64,000 nt of DNA. Source: Lachnospiraceae bacterium (GTDB taxonomy: Bacteria; Bacillota; Clostridia; Lachnospirales; Lachnospiraceae). Positions 8,592 through 16,719 of the stretch are shown here, piece after piece. The stretch covers positions 27,968-91,967 of the forward strand of contig JAFXFO010000040.1 in assembly GCA_017520425.1 (NCBI GenBank), given 5' to 3'. Position 1 is the stretch's first letter; the number at the start of each line of letters is the position of its first letter. The notes below the pieces were generated by a model. It did no database searches. It worked only from the letters and a program-made list of their open reading frames with translations, and was not told the origin of the DNA. Both the position numbers and the translations under genes were made by a program.

Positions 8592-9122
8592 ATGGAGTGG
8601 CTGAGCGGAATTTCGAATTTGTTGATCCCCATGTTAATTTTTTATATTGTAGGATATGGCATGGTATCGGGTGTGAAATCATACGAAAGCTTTTTGAAGG
8701 GTGCCGGAGAAGGCATAAAGGTAACAGTGGAGATGCTTCCCACGTTGATAGGACTATTGGTGGCGGTAGGAGTACTTAGAGCCTCCGGCTTTTTAGATTT
8801 TTTGGCCACTCTTTTGGGGCAGTTTATGGAGCCGTTGGGGATACCTGCGCCGGTAGTGCCGCTGATATTGTTAAAGCTGTTTTCCGGGTCTGCAGCTACG
8901 GGGCTTACCGTGGATTTGTTTCGTACCTATGGACCGGATTCCTATATCGGTATCATGGCATCCTTACTGATGAGCTGTTCGGAGACCATCTTCTACACCA
9001 TCAGTGTCTACTTCCTGGCCGCCAAGGTCACGAAAACACGTTTCACCCTACAGGGGGCATTGTTTACAGTGGCTGCGGACATCATTATGAGTATCTGGCT
9101 CACCGGAGTGATGATGGGGTAG
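8592..9122 (+). CDS. spmB: Spore maturation protein B (SpmB)
   Basis: A 176-residue membrane protein of the nucleoside-recognition (Gate) family. Recognisable stretches are LIPMLIFYIVGYGMV, MLPTLIGLLVAVGVLRASG and MEPLGIPAPVVPLILLKLFSGSAA. Together with SpmA it is needed for full spore dehydration in Bacillus/Clostridium. The Shine-Dalgarno before the ATG is weak, and there is no better in-frame start close by. spmA and spmB are normally adjacent or overlapping. Here they are parted by eight genes (674-8390), so spmB may have its own promoter in the 150-bp gap before it. Confidence 0.88.
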   Translation: MEWLSGISNLLIPMLIFYIVGYGMVSGVKSYESFLKGAGEGIKVTVEMLPTLIGLLVAVGVLRASGFLDFLATLLGQFMEPLGIPAPVVPLILLKLFSGSAATGLTVDLFRTYGPDSYIGIMASLLMSCSETIFYTISVYFLAAKVTKTRFTLQGALFTVAADIIMSIWLTGVMMG

Positions 9123-9126
9123 GGGT

Positions 9127-9312
9127 AGAGGCGCTAAGGTCGTAGGGGGGGCACACTTTGTATCCTGTAACAAGGTCTTGGAAAACGTCGGCCCTTGACG
9201 AGGTAGTAAGCCGAACTTGTTCGGCACGAGTCTAGTGCCGCTACGTTTTCCACGAAGCGAGAGCGTCCTGTGAAAGGATATTAAGTGTGCCCCCTACGGC
9301 TTAGCACCTCCC
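9127..9312 (+). repeat. Dispersed structured element, copy B (full form)
   Basis: A 186-bp element between convergent spmB and AEC transporter genes. The long outer arms are complementary (GGGGGGCACACTT with AAGTGTGCCCCC, both continuing through the CTAAG/CTTAG ends). Inside are the stem GGAAAACGT (9180-9188) with ACGTTTTCC (9243-9251), the stem CGGC with GCCG, the unpaired core CTTGACGAGGT, and the 3' core CACGAAGCGAGAGCGTCC. The same cores in the same order occur in copies C and E. Confidence 0.8.
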
Positions 9313-9323
9313 ATGCAAATCTC

Positions 9324-10271
9324 CTACACAAATCCCAGTGTTCTCAGGATAAATAATGCCGCGGTGAGTGTTACACTGCTGAAAAAGGTGGTGGCCACCA
9401 CGGCACCGGAGGTAAGTACACCGTCATGGCCCATATTGCGTGCCATGATATAGCAGCTGGGGGTGGTGGGTGCACCCAACATCACCAGCAGGGCGATTAA
9501 CATTTCGTTACGGAAGCCCATCAGAATAGCTATCGGCAAAAACAGCAGGGGCCATACTGCCAGCTTCACGAAGGTGGTAATGAGAGTGGGTTTTACCAGC
9601 TTGATGGCCTTGCGTCCTTCAAAACCGGCACCCAGACCAATCAGTGCCAATGGGGAAGCCAGTACGGCGATATTGTTAACCGACTTATCCAGGATAACAG
9701 GCAAATCCAGTCTACAGACACTGGCCAGCATACCGACTAAAATACCCAAAATGATGGGATTGGTCAGAATTCCAAGAATGGACTTTTTCAGAGCAGTTTT
9801 GTTCAGGCTCTTGGACTCAGGGCCGGTGAAGGATAAAGTCAGAACGGCAGCCACATTGTACAGAGGGACGGTACCGATAATCATCAAAGGTGCCATGCCG
9901 GAATTGCCGTAGATATTCTGGATGAAGGCGATGCCCAGTACGGCAGCAGAGCTACGGTAGGAAGCCTGCACAAATTCGCCCACAATCTCTCTGTTTCGCA
10001 GAAAAAGTCCGGCCAGACCCCAGACGGAAAGAATACAAAACAAGGTCACCAGAAAGCAAAACAGTACATATTTGGTATCCCACACCTGAAGAAAGTCTGA
10101 TTGGGACAAGTCCCGGAATACCAGCACAGGCAGAGTAACAGTGTAATTAAATTTATTCAAAGTCTTGATAAAGGATTCATCCACCATCTTAATCTGCTTC
10201 AGAACATATCCCAGAATCATCAGTAAAAAAATAGGAATGGTAGCATTCAAGCTAAAAATAAGTTCTTCCAT
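9324..10271 (-). CDS. AEC-family transporter (auxin efflux carrier fold)
   Basis: A 315-residue membrane protein with about ten hydrophobic segments, typical of bacterial AEC transporters that move malate, citrate or similar organic anions or amino acids. Family-like features are NATIPIFLLMILGYVLKQIK at the N-terminus, NPIILGILVGMLA mid-protein, and a C-terminal PTTPSCYIMARNMG stretch. The ATG at 10271 is chosen because GGAG lies 6 nt before it; an ATG four codons upstream lacks a good site. The substrate is not deducible. It is convergent with spmB, with element copy B between them. Confidence 0.88.
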   Translation of the reverse strand: MEELIFSLNATIPIFLLMILGYVLKQIKMVDESFIKTLNKFNYTVTLPVLVFRDLSQSDFLQVWDTKYVLFCFLVTLFCILSVWGLAGLFLRNREIVGEFVQASYRSSAAVLGIAFIQNIYGNSGMAPLMIIGTVPLYNVAAVLTLSFTGPESKSLNKTALKKSILGILTNPIILGILVGMLASVCRLDLPVILDKSVNNIAVLASPLALIGLGAGFEGRKAIKLVKPTLITTFVKLAVWPLLFLPIAILMGFRNEMLIALLVMLGAPTTPSCYIMARNMGHDGVLTSGAVVATTFFSSVTLTAALFILRTLGFV

Positions 10272-10387
10272 AATAATCTCCATGTATACAGATGCTTTTT
10301 CTGCTTTAGTGTATCACAAGTATTGAAACGGGAAAATACCCTATGCTAAAATAGAGGGAGAAATTTAGGAAGGGATGTACGGAAAAT

Positions 10388-10837
10388 ATGGGGGATATTT
10401 ACCTTATTATCATATTAGCAGGTGTTTTATTATTGTGCATAGTTGGGATATTGGTACTGAAGTATGCCAAGAGGAAATACCCCAGTGACATAGACCTGAT
10501 GGAAGGGCATGATTTTGAATATTTTTGTGCGGATTTGCTTCGTAAGAAAGGCTTTCAGGAGGTGGAGGTAACCAAAGGAAGCGGTGACTACGGAATCGAT
10601 ATTCTGGCAGAAAAGGATGGCATAACCTACGGCATCCAATGCAAATGCTATGCCACACCGGTAGGGGTAAAGGCGGTACAGGAGGCATATGCAGGAAAGG
10701 ATTATTACGAACGCATGGTAGGTGTGGTGCTGACCAATCAGTATTTTACTACTCCGGCGGTAGAGGTGGCGAAAAAACTGAAAATCATGCTTTGGGACAG
10801 GGGGTATCTGGAGAGCATGATGGAGGAAGAGGAATAG
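10388..10837 (+). CDS. Membrane-anchored Mrr-like restriction endonuclease domain protein
   Basis: A 149-residue protein with an N-terminal membrane segment (IIILAGVLLLCIVGILVLKY, residues 6-25) and an Mrr_cat-type PD-(D/E)xK domain (residues about 38-145). Visible catalytic-like motifs are GHDFEYFCADLLRKKGF, SGDYGIDILAEKDG (Asp), and YGIQCKCYATPVG (QxK). Mrr proteins cleave modified DNA. Short membrane-anchored versions are common in Firmicutes and their role is not established. It is a single gene with no methyltransferase or other restriction subunit beside it. Confidence 0.85.
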   Translation: MGDIYLIIILAGVLLLCIVGILVLKYAKRKYPSDIDLMEGHDFEYFCADLLRKKGFQEVEVTKGSGDYGIDILAEKDGITYGIQCKCYATPVGVKAVQEAYAGKDYYERMVGVVLTNQYFTTPAVEVAKKLKIMLWDRGYLESMMEEEE

Positions 10838-10966
10838 TATCGAAGGGGTGGCCGAATAGTCAGAAAAATCAAGGAAACACCATGGTTTTTTCAATATATT
10901 TACTGGTAAAACCTTACAAAGTATGATATACTGTTATAAGAATATGGACACCAAGGAGGAACACCC

Positions 10967-11788
10967 ATGATGGATTTTAAGATTACAGAAACTTGTCCTG
11001 AGCATATTTATGAGAAGCAGGAAGGTGTGGAATACGGCAAGGTAGAGCTGAGAACTTATTTCTCCACTACTACCAATTCCGAAAGGAAGGTAAATGTGTT
11101 GTTGCCGGCAGGCTATGACCCTGCAGTGAAGTACCCTGTGATTTATTTACAGCATGGTATTTTCGGAGATGAAAACGCACTACTTTATAATGAAAATGTC
11201 AATATGATAGAGTTAATCGGCAATATGATGGCAGAGGGACTGATGAAGGAAGCTGTGGTAGTATTCCCCAGCATGTATGTGACCTCTGACCCTGAGATGA
11301 AGCCGGCATTTAATCCGGAGGCAGTAAAGCCCTATGACAATTTTATCTTTGATTTAACTGCGGATCTGATGCCTTTTATCCGTGAAAGCTACTCCGTATA
11401 TGATGACAGAGACCATCAGGCTATCGGCGGTTTCTCTTTGGGCGGCAGACAGACCATGTATGTGGGCTTGTGCAGACCGGATCTGTTTAAATATGTGGGT
11501 GCCGTGGCACCGGCACCGGGTATGGTTCCCGCCAAGGATTGGGCCATGGAGCATCCCGGCCAGATGAAGGAAGAGGAAGTGACCTTCGAAGGAAAAGGCT
11601 TTGAGCCGGAGGTATTCTTGATTTGCTGCGGTACCAAGGACGGTACGGTAGGAAAATTCCCCGAGGAGTATCACAAGCTTTATGAAAAGAACGGTGTAAA
11701 GCACATCTGGTACGAAGTACCGGAAGCAGAGCACAATTTTGTGGCAATCAGAAGCTTCCTGTATAATTATTTGCAGATGATTTTTTAG
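10967..11788 (+). CDS. Esterase-family alpha/beta hydrolase
   Basis: A 273-residue esterase of the esterase-D/feruloyl-esterase type. The nucleophile elbow is GGFSLGGRQ (Ser near residue 152). The oxyanion region is IYLQHGIFGDENALL. The acid is probably Asp in CCGTKDGTVG, and the histidine lies in PEAEHNFVAIRSFLYNYL near the C-terminus. Related enzymes remove feruloyl or acetyl groups from plant xylan or hydrolyse trilactones. There is no signal peptide, so an intracellular role on imported oligosaccharide esters is plausible. A GGAGGA site lies 6 nt before the ATG. Confidence 0.85.
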   Translation: MMDFKITETCPEHIYEKQEGVEYGKVELRTYFSTTTNSERKVNVLLPAGYDPAVKYPVIYLQHGIFGDENALLYNENVNMIELIGNMMAEGLMKEAVVVFPSMYVTSDPEMKPAFNPEAVKPYDNFIFDLTADLMPFIRESYSVYDDRDHQAIGGFSLGGRQTMYVGLCRPDLFKYVGAVAPAPGMVPAKDWAMEHPGQMKEEEVTFEGKGFEPEVFLICCGTKDGTVGKFPEEYHKLYEKNGVKHIWYEVPEAEHNFVAIRSFLYNYLQMIF

Positions 11789-11808
11789 GAATTGATATTT
11801 CGTGGCAT

Positions 11809-11954
11809 AAAAAAGCCGGGAACCCTATATATCCTATTCGGACGCGCTCTCGCTTAATGAAAGGCGTAGCGGTTCTAAGCTCGAAAAGACCTCGCTAAGA
11901 ACCGACGTCTTTCAGCGTAACCTCATTAGGATATATAGGGCTCCCGGCTTTTCT
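11809..11954 (-). repeat. Dispersed structured element, copy C (full form, reverse)
   Basis: A 146-bp element in minus orientation between the convergent esterase and DUF885 genes. The outer arms AAGCCGGGA..CCCTATATATCCTA and their complement end in A- and T-runs, so it could act as a terminator in both directions. Read on the minus strand it holds GAAAGACGT/ACGCCTTTC, CGGTTCT/AGAACCG, the core CTTAGCGAGGTCTTTTCGAG, and the 3' core TTAAGCGAGAGCG. Arm sequences differ from copies B and E while pairing is kept. Confidence 0.8.
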
Positions 11955-11960
11955 TTGCTA

Positions 11961-13805
11961 CTACCTACCATCTGATACAGGAGTGCTTTTTAGTACCTCT
12001 CCCAGAGTCCGGTAATCTGCAGGACCGTTTTGTAGGAAGAACTCATGGAAGGCGTAGTCGGTGTAGGATTCACCCCAGAGGGCTCGTGCCTCATCTTGCA
12101 AGACCAGTATTTCCAGATAACCCAGATAGTACTTCAGATAATTGGCAGGTTCCTCCACGATATACTCATAGATGGCGGCAGTGGACTGGGGCGAGGTGAT
12201 GCCGAAGTCACAGAGAGTATCATGAATCTGACGGTAGGAAGCATTCTCATAATGAATCATAATATCAAGTAAAGAGTAAAGGCATAGCTGCAGACTGCGG
12301 TTATGCTTTTCTATTTGGATGTATTCCGCCTGTGAAGAATAGCCTTGTTCCTCCATCAGCTGTGAGGCGCAGTCATAGGACAGAAACTCCACATACAAAG
12401 CCCAACCCTCCAAATAGCCACCATACCAAAGAAGCTGGCGCACCAGTCCGGTATCCTGTGTGGCCAGTAGATTGTTGCTATAAACACACTGGTACATATG
12501 TCCCGGATAACCCTCATGTGCCAAGGTGGTAAATAGCTCCAGACCCTCCGGCGAGTTCTTTTGATTGATGTAAATGACATTGTTGTCAGTATCATCCAGG
12601 GGAGGAGTCAGATAAAAAGCAGGAGCACAGTATTCCTGTAAGCTTTCAGAAATATTTTTAATACGCACCTGAGGGGGAGTATCTGTATGCTCCGTTATGG
12701 AAGGAAACAAAGGTGCCATGGTTTCCGTAAGGGTACGCAGCATTTCCCCCGGGTCCTGACAGGGGAGACATTCCGTCAGAGTCTCCTGAACATTAGAAAG
12801 GGTGGGTTCCGTATACTGGGACAGAAGGTCTATCAAGGTACTATATTCCAGGTCCAGCCGGGCAGTCAGCATTTCCTTAATGTCTGCAATGGAACGGTAG
12901 CTACCGGTCTCGGAAATCAGGAGATGAGTATAGTATTCCCGGCCCTGCGGTTTGGCCGCCAGTCCCTTTAAGGGGATGCTTTCGTTCTTTAAAAGAGTCA
13001 ATCCATCTCCCAGTGCCTGATAAGCCGGGAGCATTACGGTAGAAAGAAGTCGGTTATTTTGTTCTATGTAGTAGGAGACTTCTTCTTGGCTTAGGAGATT
13101 TTCCTTTTGAAGAAGCTCTAAGCGTTCCTGAAAAGTGGTCTGAAGGAAGTGTGTACCGGCCTTTAAAGCCTCTTTTATGACGATGGTGTCACATTGTTCA
13201 ATGACTTTGTCTGAAGAAGCACCTGCCATAAAAAGTCCTTGGGCAGCTTTTTCCTGTTCAAAGGTCAGTAATCCGGCAAAATATTCATCGGTCTGATCCA
13301 GCAGTTTCAGATAGTCCTCCACATCCTGTTTGTCCCGAAAGGTATACTCTGCCAACAAAATGGGCAGCTGGGACTGCATACCGGAGCCGGGAGAAAGGGG
13401 TTCTGTATAGTAAGGAAATTGATTTAGGCTATGTGTGTTTTGCAGATAGGATATAAGCAAGTTTCGGGTGGCATTTTCCTCCGGGGAAAGCCGAGCCGGA
13501 TTCAGCCCTTCATAGAAGGCGATTTGCTGTTCCAGAGCCTGTAAGTTTTCCGTATGGTGGGAACCATCATAACCCGGCAGACGCACCTCATAGTCCTTGA
13601 AACCGAAGTCTTTCGGATGTGCCAGAGTGTAATGCATATTTAGGGTATTGGACAGCATTTCCTCCCGGAAAAGGCGGGAAGTAGCCTTTCGAAACTGATA
13701 AGAATCGCTTTGGGTGGAAAGATAGCCTGCGAATAAAATAAGCAAACCGGTCAGGCACAGAAGCCCCACCAGAAGTTTTCGTTTGGAGGGAAGATTGGGT
13801 TTCAT
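11961..13805 (-). CDS. DUF885-family protein, probable secreted metallohydrolase
   Basis: A 614-residue protein with an N-terminal membrane anchor or signal (LLVGLLCLTGLLILFAGYLS, residues 11-30) and a large DUF885 domain. The diagnostic motif TLAHEGYPGHMYQ (HExxGH) lies near residue 435, and later E/H-containing helices (YLEGWALYVEFLSYD) fit a metalloprotease fold. The family is often annotated as a lipoprotein or putative peptidase; its substrate is not known. The length is normal for the family. A single gene, divergent from the Rpn-type gene, with its 3' end at element copy C. Confidence 0.85.
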   Translation of the reverse strand: MKPNLPSKRKLLVGLLCLTGLLILFAGYLSTQSDSYQFRKATSRLFREEMLSNTLNMHYTLAHPKDFGFKDYEVRLPGYDGSHHTENLQALEQQIAFYEGLNPARLSPEENATRNLLISYLQNTHSLNQFPYYTEPLSPGSGMQSQLPILLAEYTFRDKQDVEDYLKLLDQTDEYFAGLLTFEQEKAAQGLFMAGASSDKVIEQCDTIVIKEALKAGTHFLQTTFQERLELLQKENLLSQEEVSYYIEQNNRLLSTVMLPAYQALGDGLTLLKNESIPLKGLAAKPQGREYYTHLLISETGSYRSIADIKEMLTARLDLEYSTLIDLLSQYTEPTLSNVQETLTECLPCQDPGEMLRTLTETMAPLFPSITEHTDTPPQVRIKNISESLQEYCAPAFYLTPPLDDTDNNVIYINQKNSPEGLELFTTLAHEGYPGHMYQCVYSNNLLATQDTGLVRQLLWYGGYLEGWALYVEFLSYDCASQLMEEQGYSSQAEYIQIEKHNRSLQLCLYSLLDIMIHYENASYRQIHDTLCDFGITSPQSTAAIYEYIVEEPANYLKYYLGYLEILVLQDEARALWGESYTDYAFHEFFLQNGPADYRTLGEVLKSTPVSDGR

Positions 13806-13865
13806 ATATTTATTTCCTGAAAGTGGATTAGAATAATATATGAAAAAGCCGGTGGTTTTATGATA

Positions 13866-13894
13866 TTGACAAAAGTATTTAGGGGAGATATGAT
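13866..13894 (+). promoter_or_regulatory. Sigma-A-type promoter for the Rpn-type nuclease gene
   Basis: TTGACA (13866-13871) and TATGAT (13889-13894) are 17 bp apart, close to consensus. The predicted transcript has a leader of about 140 nt before the ATG at 14040. Confidence 0.6.
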
Positions 13895-13974
13895 TAGCTT
13901 ATCAGAGTAATCTAGAAATACGTGCATTCGGCACATTCGCGGCAGGTCAGCCATTTTACTCAAAATAATCTTAG

Positions 13975-14021
13975 ATGGCGGAACTGTAGCGTTTTTTGAT
14001 TTCCCAATTTGGGTCCGCCAT
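13975..14021 (+). other. Leader stem-loop next to the Shine-Dalgarno of the Rpn-type gene
   Basis: ATGGCGGA (13975-13982) is perfectly complementary to TCCGCCAT (14014-14021). The 3' arm ends 5 nt before the AAAGGAGG ribosome site (14026-14033). The loop is 31 nt and holds a T6 run. It may influence translation of the downstream gene. Confidence 0.4.
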
Positions 14022-14039
14022 GTCAAAAGGAGGATGAAT

Positions 14040-14972
14040 ATGGGAAGAATCAATGAATTGGTGTGTGATTGCCTGGGGCGCCCGGAGTATTACGCAGATT
14101 TTTGGAATGGGACACAGTTTCGAGGTGTTCCAAAACTGCAGAGCAAGTATCTGAAGAGATACGATTGTGAGTATCACAAAAGTCAGCATAAACCTATTTC
14201 GACAGCGGGCATTCAAAGAGATGTGTTAATGCAGTATCAGGAAACCAATGCCTTTATCTTGGGAGTAGAGGTTATGGAGAATCCGGATTACACAATGCCG
14301 GTGCGGATCATGGATTATGATGCGCAGGAATTGCAAAGACAGATTAAGGATATCCGAGCGCAACATGAGATGGCGGTGAATGAGAAGCAGGAGACTTGGA
14401 ATTCCGGAGGAGAATACCTGTATGGAGTAAAAAAAGAAGATAAATTTCAACCGGTACATACGATGGCCTTGTACTGCGGAACGGAAGAATATGATGGTGC
14501 AGATAGTGTACTGGGAATGACCGGCTATGATAAACTGGAGCCGGATTTGCAGACCTTGTTTACAGACTATCCGATAAAAGTATATCAACTGAAGGATTTA
14601 CAGGAGGAAAACTATCAGACAGGTCTGCGAGAGATTATTGCAATTTTTAAGAGAAGCAGGGATCGGGATGCCATAAAGAAATATTATTTAGAACATAAGG
14701 AGCGTTTTCAAAGGATGGATGAATTATCCATTGATACCTTGGGAGCACTAATCGGTAAGAGCAAGTTAAAGGAGTTTAAGCAGGAAAAAGGAGGAGTGGA
14801 TATGTGTAAAGCATTTGAAGATGAAAGAGAAGAAGGAAGAGAAGAAGGAAGAGAGGACACTTTACGTCAATCTATCCTTAAGTTGATGGAGAATTTAAAA
14901 TTAACCTCCCGACAGGCTATGGAAGCTTTGGGGATTCCACAGAGTGAATGGCATAAGTACGAGCAGGTATAG
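14040..14972 (+). CDS. Rpn-family recombination-promoting nuclease / PD-(D/E)xK transposase-like protein
   Basis: A 310-residue protein of the Rpn/YhgA-like group. RDVLMQYQETNAFILGVEVM then ENPDYTMPVRIMDYD matches the PD-(D/E)xK core of these nucleases, with the Glu in the GVEVMENPDYTMP strand. The C-terminal quarter has the characteristic charged EREEGREEGREDTLRQSILK tract followed by a small helical domain (SRQAMEALGIPQSEW). Rpn proteins are Ca2+-stimulated DNA endonucleases that raise recombination in E. coli, and many sit as lone genes. The ATG at 14040 is preferred over 14034 because AAAGGAGG ends 6 nt before it. Confidence 0.75.
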   Translation: MGRINELVCDCLGRPEYYADFWNGTQFRGVPKLQSKYLKRYDCEYHKSQHKPISTAGIQRDVLMQYQETNAFILGVEVMENPDYTMPVRIMDYDAQELQRQIKDIRAQHEMAVNEKQETWNSGGEYLYGVKKEDKFQPVHTMALYCGTEEYDGADSVLGMTGYDKLEPDLQTLFTDYPIKVYQLKDLQEENYQTGLREIIAIFKRSRDRDAIKKYYLEHKERFQRMDELSIDTLGALIGKSKLKEFKQEKGGVDMCKAFEDEREEGREEGREDTLRQSILKLMENLKLTSRQAMEALGIPQSEWHKYEQV

Positions 14973-14981
14973 GTAGCAGAG

Positions 14982-15013
14982 AAAAGCCGGTAGAAAAATC
15001 TATCGGCTTTTTT
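14982..15013 (+). terminator. Intrinsic terminator after the Rpn-type gene
   Basis: AAAAGCCGGTAGA (14982-14994) and TCTATCGGCTTTT form a stem with a short A-rich loop, followed by a T-run to 15013. Confidence 0.8.
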
Positions 15014-15080
15014 GAAAAGTACCCAATAAATCACAGGAGTTTTGCACTTTATATATGAAAGGCCGAAAGGTGGTGAAAAG

Positions 15081-16640
15081 ATGGATAGCAGGATACTTAC
15101 CAATTACATAGACAGGATTTTTCGGTTTGCACTGGGTAAGACCTTTTCGGAGGATGAAGCAGAGGAGCTAACCCAGGAGATTCTGATAAATGCCATTACT
15201 TCCATGGGAAGGCTGCGGGAGGAAGAGAAGTTTGAACCCTGGCTTTGGGCCCTGGCGGCCAATACAGCCAGAAACTTTCGAAGGGGAAAAAGCAAACAGC
15301 GCGCGATGTTTGTTTACGATGCCCCCTTGGAACTGTGTGAGGAACCCTTTGAGGAAGATGGTGACGAGGAACTTTATGCTTTGCTTCGGGAGAAGATAGC
15401 CGGACTATCCAAAATCTATCGGGAGATTGTGATTTTTCACTATTATGACGGACTTTCCGTGAAGGAGATTTCTGAGAAGCTGGGAGTTCCCTCGGGGACG
15501 GTGACATGGCGATTATCAGAAGCAAGAAATAAGTTGAAAAAGGAGTGTGGAACCATGTTAGAAACAGCATTGAGACCCGTTACCATGCGGATTGACATTT
15601 ACGGAAGCGGTAATTATGGAAAAACCCAACCCTTTCCGGATGTATATATTAGTGATGCTTTGTCCCAGAATATTTTGTATCACTGTTATGAGAGTCCTAA
15701 GGGGATAGAGGAACTGGCCAAGCTTTGCGGCGTACCCGCATATTATGTGGAAGAACGGATGGAGAATCTGCTGGATAAATGTGCGGTGATACAGCCGGTA
15801 AAAGGCAAATATCAGACCGATTTCATCATATGGACGGATAAATATGGGAAGTATTGCGAAGAGAATGCCCGGAAAGCCATGATGCCCATCATGGACCGGT
15901 TGGTGGAGGCCTTGGAAAAGCTTTATGTCAGGATGGAAGAAGTTAATATTTACAAAGCGGAGAAATCCGCAGAGGAGCTGAAGTTCCTATATGGTGTGAT
16001 GGCTTTTGATTATCTGGGGGGAAAGTACAAGTGGATGGACTATCCGCGCATCCCCATGAATTATGATGGAAATTGTTGGCGTTACCTGGCAAATATGGAG
16101 AGTGGAAAGTATCATAGGACGGAAATCGGAGTCCAGTGTTGTAGTAATCACTCTGATTTAAGTGTATCCAGACCGGAGGGGGCCTGTCTGCACATAGTGT
16201 ATTCCATCCGGGGCTTTGGATGGCGGATGATGATGTATGATACTTACATCAATGCCTGCCATGATATTTTGCTGACAGGTCAGGCGAAAGAACCGGGGAT
16301 TGCAGCAGAAATCATACAGGAAGGATATGTGAAGCGCAACGAGAATGGTGAGCTTAAGGTTTTAGTGCCGGTCATAACCATAGAGCAGAAAAAGCAATTT
16401 GATGCTATTGTAGAAGAACTCTTTGAACCGCTGATGAAGGAATATGTAGCAATCGTAGAGAAATTTATAGCAGGTTATAAGAAGTTGTTTCCCAAGCATC
16501 TGGAAGAGGATGCACAGCGTATGTGCCGGGGATTTTTTGTGGGCTTTTACGATACGGTGGCAGAGTACTGTATCGAACAGGGAAAGCTGGCCAAGCCCAG
16601 CAGCGACTGGATTTGTGATGTGTTGGTACAGTGGAGGTGA
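15081..16640 (+). CDS. ECF-like sigma factor fused to a large C-terminal domain (copy 1)
   Basis: A 519-residue protein. Residues 1-165 form an ECF sigma factor: region 2 at DRIFRFALGKTFSEDEAEEL and EEKFEPWLWALAANTARNF, region 4 at LREKIAGLSKIYREIVIFHY and VKEISEKLGVPSGTVTWRLS. An extension of about 350 residues follows. It begins with a helix-turn-helix-like segment (ILYHCYESPKGIEELAKLCG, then a helical EERMENLLDK) and continues into an unrecognised domain. The ATG at 15081 has AGGTGG upstream. A convergent paralogue with the same plan lies at 16720-18366. The extension may sense a signal or replace a separate anti-sigma; this is inference. Confidence 0.85.
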   Translation: MDSRILTNYIDRIFRFALGKTFSEDEAEELTQEILINAITSMGRLREEEKFEPWLWALAANTARNFRRGKSKQRAMFVYDAPLELCEEPFEEDGDEELYALLREKIAGLSKIYREIVIFHYYDGLSVKEISEKLGVPSGTVTWRLSEARNKLKKECGTMLETALRPVTMRIDIYGSGNYGKTQPFPDVYISDALSQNILYHCYESPKGIEELAKLCGVPAYYVEERMENLLDKCAVIQPVKGKYQTDFIIWTDKYGKYCEENARKAMMPIMDRLVEALEKLYVRMEEVNIYKAEKSAEELKFLYGVMAFDYLGGKYKWMDYPRIPMNYDGNCWRYLANMESGKYHRTEIGVQCCSNHSDLSVSRPEGACLHIVYSIRGFGWRMMMYDTYINACHDILLTGQAKEPGIAAEIIQEGYVKRNENGELKVLVPVITIEQKKQFDAIVEELFEPLMKEYVAIVEKFIAGYKKLFPKHLEEDAQRMCRGFFVGFYDTVAEYCIEQGKLAKPSSDWICDVLVQWR

Positions 16641-16688
16641 TAAATTGTCGCCATTGTACTTGCACAGTTTCCCCATAATGTAAAAATT

Positions 16689-16717
16689 TACGGGCCCCTT
16701 GCGGAGCCCGTTTGTTT
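16689..16717 (+). terminator. Bidirectional terminator between the two convergent sigma genes
   Basis: CGGGCcCC..GGaGCCCG forms a GC-rich hairpin (16691-16710) followed by a TTTGTTT tract on the plus strand. On the minus strand it is followed by TAAATTTTTAC, so both converging transcripts could end here. Confidence 0.7.
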
Positions 16718-16719
16718 CG

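Noticed and set aside
10388-10837. Type IV restriction system
   Set aside because: Only a short membrane-anchored Mrr-like domain is present, without an ATPase or specificity partner, so a restriction role is not supported.
14040-14972. Active insertion sequence around the Rpn/transposase-like gene
   Set aside because: No terminal inverted repeats or target duplications are seen around it, and Rpn-type proteins are usually lone genes; the name transposase is historical.
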